Positions 32,076 through 40,001 of a stretch of DNA of 64,000 bases are shown in pieces. Source of the stretch: CADEFX01 sp963806735 (GTDB lineage Bacteria; Pseudomonadota; Alphaproteobacteria; Rhizobiales; Hyphomicrobiaceae); NCBI GenBank assembly GCA_963806735.1, contig CAWEBE010000039.1, positions 37,659 to 101,658 on the forward strand. The letters are read 5' to 3'. Both the position numbers and the translations under genes were made by a program. The notes under the pieces were generated by a model that was given only the letters and a program-made list of their open reading frames with translations, had not been told where the DNA came from and did not search any database. The first letter of the stretch is position 1. Every line of letters starts with the position of its first letter.

Positions 32076-32453
32076 ATGAAACCCGATGGCAGCGAATTCG
32101 ACCGGCTGCTCCTCGACCAGATCGCTGACCGGTGGAGCATCCTCGTCCTGGGCGCTATCTGCGCTGCCGGAGGCACATTGCGCTTCAACGAAGTGCGCCG
32201 ACGGATCGATGGCATTGCGCAAAAGACTCTCACACAAGCCCTGCGCCGGCTGGAGCGAAACGGCATCCTGAAGCGCAGGCTCATCGACACCGCGCCGCCT
32301 GGCGTCGAATATATGGTGACCCCGCTCGGCCGATCGCTCGATAAACCCTTCGCGGCCTTGAATGCGTGGACCATGGAGCATGCCGAGACCCTGCGAGCCG
32401 CGCAGAAGGCTTTCGACAAGCGGCATGGTTCGGTTTCAGAACGACGAGGATGA
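32076..32453 (+). CDS. HxlR family transcriptional regulator
   Basis: About 125 residues, a single winged-helix domain: FDRLLLDQIADRWSILVLGA, TLRFNEVRRRIDGIAQKTLT, QALRRLERNGILKRRLIDTA, GVEYMVTPLGRSLDKPFAAL. D-R-W-S-I-L-V-L, the Q-K-T-L-T-Q-A-L-R recognition helix and the Y-x-V-T-P-L-G wing define HxlR. Such regulators often sense electrophiles or quinones, usually through an N-terminal Cys; here a Cys lies in the ICAAG segment. It is divergent from the Gfo/Idh oxidoreductase, the normal layout for a regulator and its target. ATG at 32076; the TTG one codon earlier is unlikely. Confidence 0.9.
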   Translation: MKPDGSEFDRLLLDQIADRWSILVLGAICAAGGTLRFNEVRRRIDGIAQKTLTQALRRLERNGILKRRLIDTAPPGVEYMVTPLGRSLDKPFAALNAWTMEHAETLRAAQKAFDKRHGSVSERRG

Positions 32454-32583
32454 ACCCTTCGGTGTTTTTGGGGCACGACTTGCAAAGGGCCAGCTGTCGT
32501 ACACGCAAGACGAGTCACCGGTCGGCAACACCTGATTCCGGAATGAGCAGAGGCGAGACCGACCGGGTACTGCTTTCAATCCG

Positions 32584-33417
32584 TCATGCGAAATAGGTGC
32601 TGTGGGACAGATCTTTCCACTGCTCATATTCAGCTCGCCGCTCGTCCAGCTTCGCCGTGATGGCACCCCAACTGTCGGCGCCCATGCTGAGCCGCTGGGG
32701 CATGTCGCCCGACTTCACCAAGTTGACGAGTATTTCCGCCATGCGATCCGGATCACCCGGCGCGTAAACGCCGTCCTTGTCGTTCAACAGCATTCCCATG
32801 ACCGCGTGCGCGGTAGGGTCATAGGCGTCGATGTTCGGGCTTCGCAGATTGCGTTCAACGATACCGGTGCGGAAGCCGCCTGGCTGGATAGACAGCACCT
32901 TGATGCCCAGCGGAGCGACCTCTTGAGACAAGGCTTCGGTCAAACCTTCGAGCGCGTGTTTTGACGCGCTGTAATAGCCGAGCGCGGGCATGGAGACGAC
33001 ACCGTTAAGGGACGACACGTTGATGATCGTCCCGCTTGCCCGGGCGCGCATAGCAGGCAGAACTGCCCGGATTGTGCTCGCGACGCCGAACACATTCGTG
33101 TCGAACAGCGTCCGGATATTCTGCTCCTCTCCTTCCTCAATGGCTGCGAGATAGCCAAGCGCGGCGTTGTTCACGAGCACATCGATACCGCCATGCCATT
33201 TCTCGGCGGTGTTGATCGCAGTCTTGATCTCGGATGGTTTGGTCAGATCCATTGACAGGGGAAGCACGGCGTCGCGATGGGCTTCGGTCAGCTTCTCGAG
33301 ACGAACTTTGTCCCGCGCGGTAACAGCGACACGGTGGCCGGCGCGCAACGCCGCATTCGCGACCGAGGCGCCGAGGCCGCTTGATGCGCCGGTGATGAAC
33401 CAGGTTTGCGTACTCAT
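32584..33417 (-). CDS. Short-chain dehydrogenase/reductase
   Basis: 277 residues, classical SDR: WFITGASSGLGASVANAALR (cofactor motif), VLVNNAALGYL (N-N-A), IINVSSLNGVVSMPALGYYS with the catalytic Ser, and YYSASKHALEGLTEALSQEV with Tyr-x-x-x-Lys. The protein is of the oxidoreductase branch often regulated by HxlR or TetR proteins. AAGGAAA precedes the ATG at 33417. Upstream lies a near copy (33512-33577) of the HxlR control region of 31995-32060, so the same or a related regulator probably controls it. Substrate unknown. Confidence 0.85.
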   Translation of the reverse strand: MSTQTWFITGASSGLGASVANAALRAGHRVAVTARDKVRLEKLTEAHRDAVLPLSMDLTKPSEIKTAINTAEKWHGGIDVLVNNAALGYLAAIEEGEEQNIRTLFDTNVFGVASTIRAVLPAMRARASGTIINVSSLNGVVSMPALGYYSASKHALEGLTEALSQEVAPLGIKVLSIQPGGFRTGIVERNLRSPNIDAYDPTAHAVMGMLLNDKDGVYAPGDPDRMAEILVNLVKSGDMPQRLSMGADSWGAITAKLDERRAEYEQWKDLSHSTYFA

Positions 33418-33511
33418 AGTTTCCTTCTTTTCTCTATGTTGCGGGCTTTCCAATCGGCCGGCCGGCGTCCGCTCAAGCGTTGACGCCAACAATCATCGAG
33501 CCGTGGTCACG

Positions 33512-33577
33512 CTAGTATCATATCGGTACTTAGTGTAAATAATGCACTTTTAGGCGACTATGTAACCAGAAGGGAAC
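33512..33577. promoter_or_regulatory. Probable HxlR operator (copy 2), with a truncated hxlR start after it
   Basis: Gap-free match to 31995-32060. To its right, 33583-33609 encodes MPAMARDA and a stop with an RBS, looking like the beginning of a lost second regulator gene. Between SDR gene and relic this repeats the divergon layout. Confidence 0.55.
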
Positions 33578-33781
33578 TTCTATGCCCGCTATGGCACGCG
33601 ACGCGTGATCGGTAGATCGAGCTCAAGCGGGCCGTTCACTTCGAATTGTTGCCAAGCCATGATGGGCATGCGCGGCCCTGGCGCGCGCCACCGGTTGCTC
33701 TGAAGGCCTTCGGCCGAGCCCCATTCCTCATGGCCTTGAGGTCGACCAAAGCGCGGTTGGCGCGACCGGTGCCGAATCCGC

Positions 33782-33892
33782 GTGCCGTATTCGTGCAAGG
33801 GCGGCATGTGCTGCACATGCCGGGCCAAGCTCGTAGAGGGTGAGGTAGCGATGCTGCGCAACTTCTCACTTGAGTCGTGGGAGGTCGACGCT
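33782..33892 (+). pseudogene. [2Fe-2S] domain fragment of a PaaE-like reductase
   Basis: The frame reads VPYSCKGGMCCTCRAKLVEG, EVAMLRNFSLESWEV. The C-K-G-G-M-C-C-T-C-R motif is the plant-type ferredoxin cluster loop as found in the C-terminal domain of PaaE (ring 1,2-phenylacetyl-CoA epoxidase reductase). The FAD and NAD domains upstream and the last cluster Cys region downstream are missing. It is an isolated remnant; the remaining 33610-34058 holds no gene. Confidence 0.65.
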
Positions 33893-34058
33893 GTTGGCTC
33901 AACCGCGCGCTGCAACAAAGGTTCAGACAATTTCCAAACAAAACTACAATCGAAGCAGGCCGCCTACGGCACACTAATTTGAATCAGCTACACCGACTTT
34001 GGCCCCGCTTGATCCGCAAGCAGGCAACCTAGGTCCTAAGCATCGGTTTCGTGCGGCA

Positions 34059-34083
34059 GGAACGATTGCGCCCAGCCCACGTT
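34059..34083 (+). promoter_or_regulatory. EcfG-type promoter for the SH3 protein gene
   Basis: GGAAC at 34059-34063, 16 bases, CGTT at 34080-34083, exact match; 40 bases before the ATG at 34124. Confidence 0.7.
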
Positions 34084-34123
34084 GGCTGCGTGGAGATGCA
34101 ATCTGACCAATGAGGATGCCACA

Positions 34124-34909
34124 ATGCGATCACGACATATTATGGTAGTGGCCGGCCTGCTGGGCGGCTTCGCGGTGCCGGCCGCTGCGTTAGCGCAGAC
34201 CGCACTTGTGACTACGGAGCTTAACATGCGGGCGGGACCGTCGCCGGAGTTCCCGGTGGTTGCCACCCTGCCGGAAGATGCCCGCGTAAGGGTGCACGGC
34301 TGCCTCGCGGGCTACAATTGGTGCGATGTCTCCTGGCAGGACGAACGGGGATGGGCCTACGGCGCCTATCTGTCCTACCCTTACGACAATCGTTACGTAG
34401 TGGTGAGCGAGTACGGTTCCGAAGTGGATCTGCCAATCGTGACCTACAGCGTTGGCTCCTATTGGGACAGCTATTATCGCGGCCGTCCATGGTACGGCAC
34501 GCGGAGCCGCTGGGTTGCGAATTGGCGCGACGATGATCGGCGCGGCCGGCGGGGATACGGCTATCGCACTTGGGACTCTGACCGTGGAGATCGCTCCGAT
34601 CGGGCACGCGTGTTCTCTGGCGAACGCCGGGACCGTGTCGAACGCCGGGATCGGGTCGAACGTAGAGACGGCGATGGTGGCCGCGCGAGGGTGCGCGAGG
34701 GCCGCGACTCCAGCATGCAGCAGGAGCGCAGCATACGCACCGGCGAGCGGATGGATCGGCGCGACGGCAGCCTGCGCGAGCGCGGCGGCGCCCAGTTCGA
34801 GTCTCGATCGCGCGGTGACGCGGCAGTGGGTGGAGGAGCAGGCACCTCAGGTGCCGGCCGCGGCGAGAGGAGCGGCGAGGGCCGCGATGGGTCTCGCGAC
34901 CGACGCTAA
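34124..34909 (+). CDS. Exported SH3-domain protein with Arg/Asp-rich tail
   Basis: 261 residues. A signal peptide (MRSRHIMVVAGLLGGFAVPA, then AALAQ) is followed by a bacterial SH3 domain: LVTTELNMRAGPSPEFPVVA, VRVHGCLAGYNWCDVSWQDE, RGWAYGAYLSYPYD. From about residue 130 the protein becomes a low-complexity Arg/Asp/Glu/Gly tail with imperfect repeats of RRDRVE, ending in SGEGRDGSRDRR. The SH3 part probably binds cell-wall peptides in the periplasm. The two cysteines could form a disulfide. An exact EcfG promoter and a good terminator (34925) bracket it as a single-gene unit. Confidence 0.8.
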   Translation: MRSRHIMVVAGLLGGFAVPAAALAQTALVTTELNMRAGPSPEFPVVATLPEDARVRVHGCLAGYNWCDVSWQDERGWAYGAYLSYPYDNRYVVVSEYGSEVDLPIVTYSVGSYWDSYYRGRPWYGTRSRWVANWRDDDRRGRRGYGYRTWDSDRGDRSDRARVFSGERRDRVERRDRVERRDGDGGRARVREGRDSSMQQERSIRTGERMDRRDGSLRERGGAQFESRSRGDAAVGGGAGTSGAGRGERSGEGRDGSRDRR

Positions 34910-34924
34910 AACACTGAACCGATG

Positions 34925-34948
34925 AGAGGCCCCTCTTGGGGCCTCTTT
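34925..34948 (+). terminator. Intrinsic terminator after the SH3 gene
   Basis: GAGGCCCC, TCTT loop, GGGGCCTC, then TTTGG. A strong GC stem with a short T run, 15 bases after the stop codon. Confidence 0.7.
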
Positions 34949-34985
34949 GGCGACCCGAGTGTCTGCCTAGTACGAGCGGGGGCAC

Positions 34986-35010
34986 TGAACAAATGATGCA
35001 CTTTCCCGTT
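34986..35010 (+). promoter_or_regulatory. EcfG-like promoter for the DUF533 gene
   Basis: TGAAC at 34986-34990, 16 bases, CGTT at 35007-35010; one mismatch; 31 bases before the ATG at 35042. Confidence 0.55.
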
Positions 35011-35041
35011 TAACAGGAGCGAACGCGCGGAGGTACATCAA

Positions 35042-35965
35042 ATGGACGCTAGAAAGTTGCTGGATGCCATGGTGGGCGCCGGGTCCGCACCGCCATCCGC
35101 TCGCGAGGCGCGGCCTCATCCCCAATCGCTCCAGGAAATGCTGGAAGTGTTCGGCAGCGGTAAGGGAGACATCGGCGCCTCCTTGGGCCGCATGTTGCAA
35201 AATGCCATCGGCGGCCTGCAAGATGTCGGTAAGGATACGGGTGTGCTTCAGCAGCCTCCCGGTGGCGGCAATACTAGGCCTGCCGGAGAGCGCGGCGCCG
35301 ACCCGATGGAAGAGCTGACTCAAAAAGTGCGGGATCTGGTCGGGGGAGGCGGCGGCTTGTCACGAGCTGCGCTCATTGGCCTTGCAGGTTTGCTGCTCGG
35401 CACCCGGAGCGGCCGCACCCTAACGGTGCAGCTGGCGAGCCTTGGAGGTCTGGCGCTGATCAGCGGCCTCGCCTATCGCGCTTACAAGAACACGCGCGGC
35501 GAGGGGGCGGCAGGCGGAATCAACCCCGCCGCAAGCACGGATGCCGAGGCACTTTTGTTCATTCGCTCCATGGTCGCGGCCATGTCCGCGGATGGTCACA
35601 TTGATGAAAGCGAGCGTGCCCGCATCGTGAATGCGATACGCGCGGCAGGTGTCGGGGGAGAGGAAGCAAGTTGGCTGGAGCGCGAGATCGCAAAGCCGGC
35701 CACTGTCGAAGAGCTCGCCGCCGCGGCAACCTCCCCGGAAACAGCAGCGCAAGTTTACGCTGCGGCAAGGCTTGCCATCGAGCCCGACACGGCGCAGGAG
35801 CGCGAGTTCCTGACGCGGCTTGCGGACGCCATGAAGCTCGATGCGCAAATCAAACGTGAGGTCGACGAGGGCGCCACAGGACTGAAAGCACCCCGCTGCA
35901 GCATGAACGGCCTAGAACGACCCGCCGGTCGAGAACCCCTCGCGCCGCTCGGGGTCGCGGTTTGA
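35042..35965 (+). CDS. DUF533 family protein (TerB-like domain, YebE type)
   Basis: 307 residues. The N-terminal part (MDARKLLDAMVGAGSAPPSA) is variable. Residues 105-145 contain a Gly-rich hydrophobic segment (AALIGLAGLLLGTRSGRTLT, LASLGGLALISGLAYRAYKN). The TerB-like domain follows: EALLFIRSMVAAMSADGHID, ESERARIVNAIRAAGV, VYAAARLAIEPDTAQEREFL, TRLADAMKLD. The D-G-x-I-D-x-x-E motif may bind metal. TerB domains are linked to tellurite and stress-response membrane complexes. GGAGG precedes the ATG. The last 54 bases overlap the end of the convergent coiled-coil gene. An EcfG-like promoter precedes it. Family members usually end after the helical domain, so the last 25 residues may be an added tail. 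Confidence 0.8.
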   Translation: MDARKLLDAMVGAGSAPPSAREARPHPQSLQEMLEVFGSGKGDIGASLGRMLQNAIGGLQDVGKDTGVLQQPPGGGNTRPAGERGADPMEELTQKVRDLVGGGGGLSRAALIGLAGLLLGTRSGRTLTVQLASLGGLALISGLAYRAYKNTRGEGAAGGINPAASTDAEALLFIRSMVAAMSADGHIDESERARIVNAIRAAGVGGEEASWLEREIAKPATVEELAAAATSPETAAQVYAAARLAIEPDTAQEREFLTRLADAMKLDAQIKREVDEGATGLKAPRCSMNGLERPAGREPLAPLGVAV

Positions 35966-37273
35966 GGGAAAGTGCGCATCCCTGCCCCCGAAGTCCGAGT
36001 CCCAGGGTCCACCTTGTCGGCGGTAGCCTTTGTTGAGCACGTCCCGCAGGACGCTGCCCTGCAGGATTCCACCTAGGATGCCGCCAAGGACATTGCCGAG
36101 CACTTGCTCATTGCCGAAAGTGCCATAGGGATTGTCGTAGCCTTTGCTGCGAAATTCGTCGCGCTCATGCTCGATCTGCGAGCGTCGCGACGCAAGCTCT
36201 CGCATCTCCTTACGGATGGTACCAAGTTCCTGCTCCGCGCGGCCGATGGCTGTTTCGATCTCCTCGATGCTGCGCAAGAGAGCCTCATCTTTCAGCGATG
36301 CCGTGCGCGTGGCCTCGGCACGAAGCACATGTAAATCCCGCGCGGCATCGGCTTTCGCCAGTAGCTCGACCGCCTGCTGATACGGTGAGCCATCAAGGAC
36401 AGCCTTGTACTTGCTGTCGAGTTCCGCCAAAGCAGTTCGTGCGTCGGCCAAAGTCTTTTCAGCGGCGTCAAGCGCTGCTTCGCTGTCGGTGGCGCGTTGT
36501 TCAAGCGGCCCGATCCCGGCATTCACCAACGCCTCGCGTTCGATTGTCTTGAGCCTGGCTTCCTCGGCCTGCAGCTCCTTGCGCATGTAGCTGACATGCT
36601 CACGCAGTCGGCTGGGGAGATCATTTAACAGAGCGTAGTTGGCGCGGGCTCCGCTGTACCCGATTAAACGCGCTACCCAGCCATCGATGAAGCGGGTGAG
36701 CGCCCCACTCCGGTTATCCGGAGTGCCAAAGCGTCGCTCCCAAAGGTAGCGAAAGAGCGGGTCGGCATCATAAGGTTTGCGCTTGAGGTCGCGATCTGCT
36801 TCCGCCTGCGCCGCCTTGGCGTCGGCCTTGTCGGCGACATTGCGCAACTGCTCGATGCGGTCTCTTTGCGCCGCCCACGCCGCCGTGACCACCGCGTCGG
36901 CTTCAATCCGGCTGCGCAGCTCATGCAGCTCTTTCACCGCCTTTTCGTAGTCCGCAGCACGTGTGTGACGGTCGGTTTCGGCCATCTCTGCCTTTTCTTG
37001 CGCCCGCGCGCGAAGCGTTGATACGCGATCGAACTCTCGTCGCCCTTCCTCGGCCAGAGCCAGCGCCCGGGCTTCTGTCGCATCGATCTCTCCCATCAGC
37101 CCTTCATCGAGCTTGAGACGAGCCAATTCTTTAAATGCATCCATGCGCGCGGTGCGGAGCCGCACTGCCTCCTCGGATGCGGACCGAAGCGCGGCATCAA
37201 GCCGGCCCTCTTCGGCGCGGGCGCGGCCAATTGCCTGTTCGACCGTGGCGAGCGCTTGCCGGCCCGTAATCAT
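35912..37273 (-). CDS. Coiled-coil protein with Gly-rich C-terminal membrane-like segment
   Basis: 453 residues. Residues 1-360 are almost wholly helical and charged, with heptad-like runs such as EEGRLDAALRSASEEAVRLR, LAEEGRREFDRVSTLRARAQ and EDAKAAQA-type repeats, interrupted by a short non-coiled insert (YLWERRFGTPDNRSGALTRF). Near the end comes FGNEQVLGNVLGGILGGILQ, GSVLRDVLNKGYRRQGG, a hydrophobic Gly hairpin that could insert in a membrane, then a Gly/Asp/Arg tail. No family is recognised. It is the third gene of an operon after the TelA-like and DUF6384 genes (7-base gap), and converges on the DUF533 gene. GAGG precedes the ATG. Confidence 0.65.
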   Translation of the reverse strand: MITGRQALATVEQAIGRARAEEGRLDAALRSASEEAVRLRTARMDAFKELARLKLDEGLMGEIDATEARALALAEEGRREFDRVSTLRARAQEKAEMAETDRHTRAADYEKAVKELHELRSRIEADAVVTAAWAAQRDRIEQLRNVADKADAKAAQAEADRDLKRKPYDADPLFRYLWERRFGTPDNRSGALTRFIDGWVARLIGYSGARANYALLNDLPSRLREHVSYMRKELQAEEARLKTIEREALVNAGIGPLEQRATDSEAALDAAEKTLADARTALAELDSKYKAVLDGSPYQQAVELLAKADAARDLHVLRAEATRTASLKDEALLRSIEEIETAIGRAEQELGTIRKEMRELASRRSQIEHERDEFRSKGYDNPYGTFGNEQVLGNVLGGILGGILQGSVLRDVLNKGYRRQGGPWDSDFGGRDAHFPSNRDPERREGFSTGGSF

Positions 37274-37280
37274 CGCCGCC

Positions 37281-38243
37281 TCACCACTTGAGAATGATCC
37301 CGCCCTGGACCGGCATCAAATAATCCACTTCCAGCCCACCGCGGCGCTTTTCGCCGACCCGGCCGTTGTCGATAATGCCGTTATCACTCTTGTCTTGCCG
37401 CACCTGGTCGAACACGTCCTTGTTGACGCGGACGCCCCAGCGTGAGGCGGTTACAGTTTGTCCATCCTCCTCGCTGGTGACCGGCAGGCTCAGCACCCTG
37501 CCATCGGGCGCGACGGGCTCGACGATGAGGTAGTAATTGCGCCCGAACAGGTTTAGCCGAGGAATACGCCACACGCCGCTCGGCTCGTTGGGACGTGACA
37601 CGATGCGAAGTGTGTACTCGCGCCGCAAATCGGCGCGCAGGGCCACAAGCTGGCTGATCGCCGCGCCAACGCCGGCCGCATCGCCGCGACTGAGCGCGGA
37701 ACGACCATCCTCCGCGATGCGCTCGGCCCGATCGCGGGCCGGCTGGACCCGAGCCTCGGCAGTGGCCTCGGCATGCGCCTGCGTCAGCGCTCGCGGCAGG
37801 CGGTCGGTCAATTCGATGCGTTGTGCCTCGACACGCCGGCGCTCAGGCCCGACGATGCCAAAGTGATACACAGCCCAGGCCAGCGCAACAGCTGCCACAC
37901 CACCCAGTAGCTTCTTGCCGAACCCGTGCCGTCTCACCCAAACATGCGCAAGCGTGGTGCGCCAGCCTGGTTGCGGTGGCGAATAAACAAACCGACTTTC
38001 TTTGAGGGCCCGCACACCCTCCTGCAGGACGGTGTCGGGCACCGTGATGCCTTGGCCACGGTAGATCTCTCGCAGCCGGTCGATCAGCGCGGCCTCGCGG
38101 CGGGGCTCGTCGAGCTCGCGCGCGACAAAATCCTGGTTGTGGCGCAGGGTGTCGACCACATCCATCGCCAGCATAAGATCATCGATGTGCGGAGCGGTCG
38201 AGGACGGGTGAGGATCCGCACCACTCCGATGCTGATCAGGCAT
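37281..38243 (-). CDS. DUF6384-type membrane protein
   Basis: 320 residues. The N-terminal cytoplasmic part is helical (DDLMLAMDVVDTLRHNQDFV, EAALIDRLREIYRGQGITVP). One membrane helix follows (KKLLGGVAAVALAWAVYHFG, about 115-135), then a helical segment and a C-terminal beta-rich domain (YTLRIVSRPNEPSGVWRIPR, RNYYLIVEPVAPDGRVLSLP, VNKDVFDQVRQDK). The layout fits DUF6384, seen next to TelA-like proteins. The start ATG at 38243 overlaps the end of the TelA-like gene by 8 bases, a sign of translational coupling. The coiled-coil gene follows after 7 bases. Function unknown; a membrane-spanning link between a cytoplasmic and a periplasmic module is suggested. Confidence 0.7.
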   Translation of the reverse strand: MPDQHRSGADPHPSSTAPHIDDLMLAMDVVDTLRHNQDFVARELDEPRREAALIDRLREIYRGQGITVPDTVLQEGVRALKESRFVYSPPQPGWRTTLAHVWVRRHGFGKKLLGGVAAVALAWAVYHFGIVGPERRRVEAQRIELTDRLPRALTQAHAEATAEARVQPARDRAERIAEDGRSALSRGDAAGVGAAISQLVALRADLRREYTLRIVSRPNEPSGVWRIPRLNLFGRNYYLIVEPVAPDGRVLSLPVTSEEDGQTVTASRWGVRVNKDVFDQVRQDKSDNGIIDNGRVGEKRRGGLEVDYLMPVQGGIILKW

Positions 38244-39417
38244 TGGCGGCAGGCAGCGCCTCACCCTCCGCGACCAAGCGTGCGATCCTGCGCTTTCCTT
38301 CCTCGACCGCGTCGCGGATCTCGGCCGAGTTCTTGGTGGCCAGCGTTCTCATCTCCTGCACGATCTGCAGCGAACGTTCCTGGAATGCGATGACTGAATC
38401 GACGAGCTTCTTCACAGCGTCGGCTCGGATCGTTGGGCCGTAACCGGCTTTCACGGCGGCCTCGCCAACCTGATTGCCAACCTCTCCCAGCACTTCGATG
38501 CTCTTCGACATGCCTTCTTTCATGACGTCCAGAGTTTGCGTCGACTCATGCAAGCCGAACATGCCCGTGAATGATGCTTTCAGCGCTGTCAGCACGGAGT
38601 CGTTGGTGGAAAAGAAAGTAACCGCCTGCGCGTAGACACGCTCCTTGGCGTTGGTGGTTTGCACGAGCCGCGCCATCACGACCTCGGACGTATGGTAGCT
38701 AATGGTCAAATTGTCCGAGAGGTCCTTGGCGATCTGGTAGCGCTTTTCCTCGTCCTGGGTCCGGCGCAAATGTTCGTCCCGCAGCAGCTCAAGGCGGGCG
38801 CGTTCGGCTGGCTCGCTGCCCTGGAAACCGGCGACGGATTGTGCTGATTTCCCGAGCTCGGCTTTGGCCGCTTCCCACTTTTGCTCGGCGATTTTCAAGA
38901 CATCGAGGGCCAGCACCTCGGCTTGCTTCAGAGCGCCGCGAAAGTCACGGTAGGCTTCCAAGATCGCGCTTTCCCGCTCGATCTGGTCCCTGGTTGAGCG
39001 TGTCACGTCCAGATAAGTTTTCTTGATGTGCTCGAAGCGATCGGCGATGTCGCCGCGCGCAATCTTCATCCAGACGTTGTTGACACGTTCGAGCAGGTCG
39101 ATTTTCGCGTCGGCAATTTGGTCAACCATCTTCTTTGCATCGTCGCGGACCGAGTTGAAGCCTTCTGCGATGTCCCGATAACGGTCGCCGATTTCCATGG
39201 CTCGCGTGTGCTCGCGCACAACCTCGTTGAAGACGCTGGCTTGACCCAGAGTGCGTGCGATCACTGCAATTTTGTCCTGATCAAGGTCGGAAATCTTCTG
39301 CAGCAGGCCATTAATAGGCGCGTCCTCTCCTTTGGGCACCGTGACCCCAATTTGCTTCAGTGCGCTGGCGGCGCGGTCGAGGTACTGAATCGGGCTTTTC
39401 ACAACAACGTTCGGCAT
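38236..39417 (-). CDS. TelA-like (toxic anion resistance) protein
   Basis: 393 residues, nearly all helical. The pattern LQKISDLDQDKIAVIARTLG, QASVFNEVVREHTRAMEIGD, RYRDIAEGFNSVRDDAKKMV and a conserved late segment SKSIEVLGEVGNQVGEAAVK, LVDSVIAFQERSLQIVQEMR resembles TelA/YaaN-type proteins, which are linked to tellurite and toxic anion resistance and are thought to form large helical assemblies. The assignment is from pattern memory. The ATG at 39417 has GAGGTG upstream. It leads an operon with DUF6384 and the coiled-coil protein and has an EcfG-like promoter at 39462. Confidence 0.6.
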   Translation of the reverse strand: MPNVVVKSPIQYLDRAASALKQIGVTVPKGEDAPINGLLQKISDLDQDKIAVIARTLGQASVFNEVVREHTRAMEIGDRYRDIAEGFNSVRDDAKKMVDQIADAKIDLLERVNNVWMKIARGDIADRFEHIKKTYLDVTRSTRDQIERESAILEAYRDFRGALKQAEVLALDVLKIAEQKWEAAKAELGKSAQSVAGFQGSEPAERARLELLRDEHLRRTQDEEKRYQIAKDLSDNLTISYHTSEVVMARLVQTTNAKERVYAQAVTFFSTNDSVLTALKASFTGMFGLHESTQTLDVMKEGMSKSIEVLGEVGNQVGEAAVKAGYGPTIRADAVKKLVDSVIAFQERSLQIVQEMRTLATKNSAEIRDAVEEGKRRIARLVAEGEALPAANA

Positions 39418-39461
39418 GTGGATCACCTCAGTCCTTGGCGGGCCCGCGGCCCAAACGAGAT

Positions 39462-39486
39462 AACTGGGAGCGGTAACTGCCGTTCC
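39462..39486 (-). promoter_or_regulatory. EcfG-like promoter for the TelA-like operon
   Basis: Minus strand: GGAAC, 16 bases, AGTT; one mismatch in the -10 box; 44 bases before the ATG at 39417. Confidence 0.5.
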
Positions 39487-39583
39487 ACCGATCTAGCCGC
39501 TCGGCACTCTACCGGCGCTCGCCCCTATCCGCGCGTGGAGCTCGAGGGCCGGGTTCAAATGCGCGCGGCCAGCGCCGGAGTCG

Positions 39584-39922
39584 GTGCTGGCAGGCGCAGT
39601 GCTGGCAGCGGCACTCTCCTTTGTCCTGCTGACCTTTGGCACCGCCATCGGCCTGTCTGCCACCTCGTCCTGGCCGGGCTCAGGATGCGGCCAAGGTGCT
39701 CGCCAGTCTGGCTGTGTTCGGGTCATGGCGCAGCAGATCGGAGCCTTCATGGTTGGCGGCTACGTGGCGGGCCGCATGCGGTCCAGATGGCATGAGGCTA
39801 ATCAGGATGAAGTCGAGTTCCGGGACGGCCTGCACGGCGGCCTGGTATGGGCCGTCGGCATTGTGATTGGAGCGGCCAGGTCCGCGCAGCGACTGAGAAA
39901 GGCGTTGCCACGGGCGCGCTGA
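39584..39922 (+). pseudogene. Membrane protein with two compensating shifts
   Basis: The frame reads LAGAVLAAALSFVLLTFGTA, IGLSATSSWPGS, then a stretch unlike a protein, then VMAQQIGAFMVGGYVAGRMR, SRWHEANQDEVEFRDGLHGG, LVWAVGIVIGAA. In the middle, the neighbouring frame gives DAAKVLASLAVF, which restores a membrane helix. So one base was gained near 39690 and the frame was restored near 39720. The start (39584, GTG) has no RBS and the C-terminus looks cut. I recognise it as a conserved hypothetical alphaproteobacterial membrane protein. Either two indel errors or a decayed gene. Confidence 0.5.
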
Positions 39923-40001
39923 CCAGCAGAGTACAGTAGAAGCCGGAATTTCTCTCGCTCGATGACGAGTGTCTCCGGCTAGGCGACCGAGCCCCTCGCG
40001 A

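Noticed and set aside
30842..32518. Longer start for the Gfo/Idh oxidoreductase (to 32518)
   Set aside because: The extra 186 codons are antisense to hxlR and run through the control region; the ATG at 31960 has a good RBS and family-like N-terminus.
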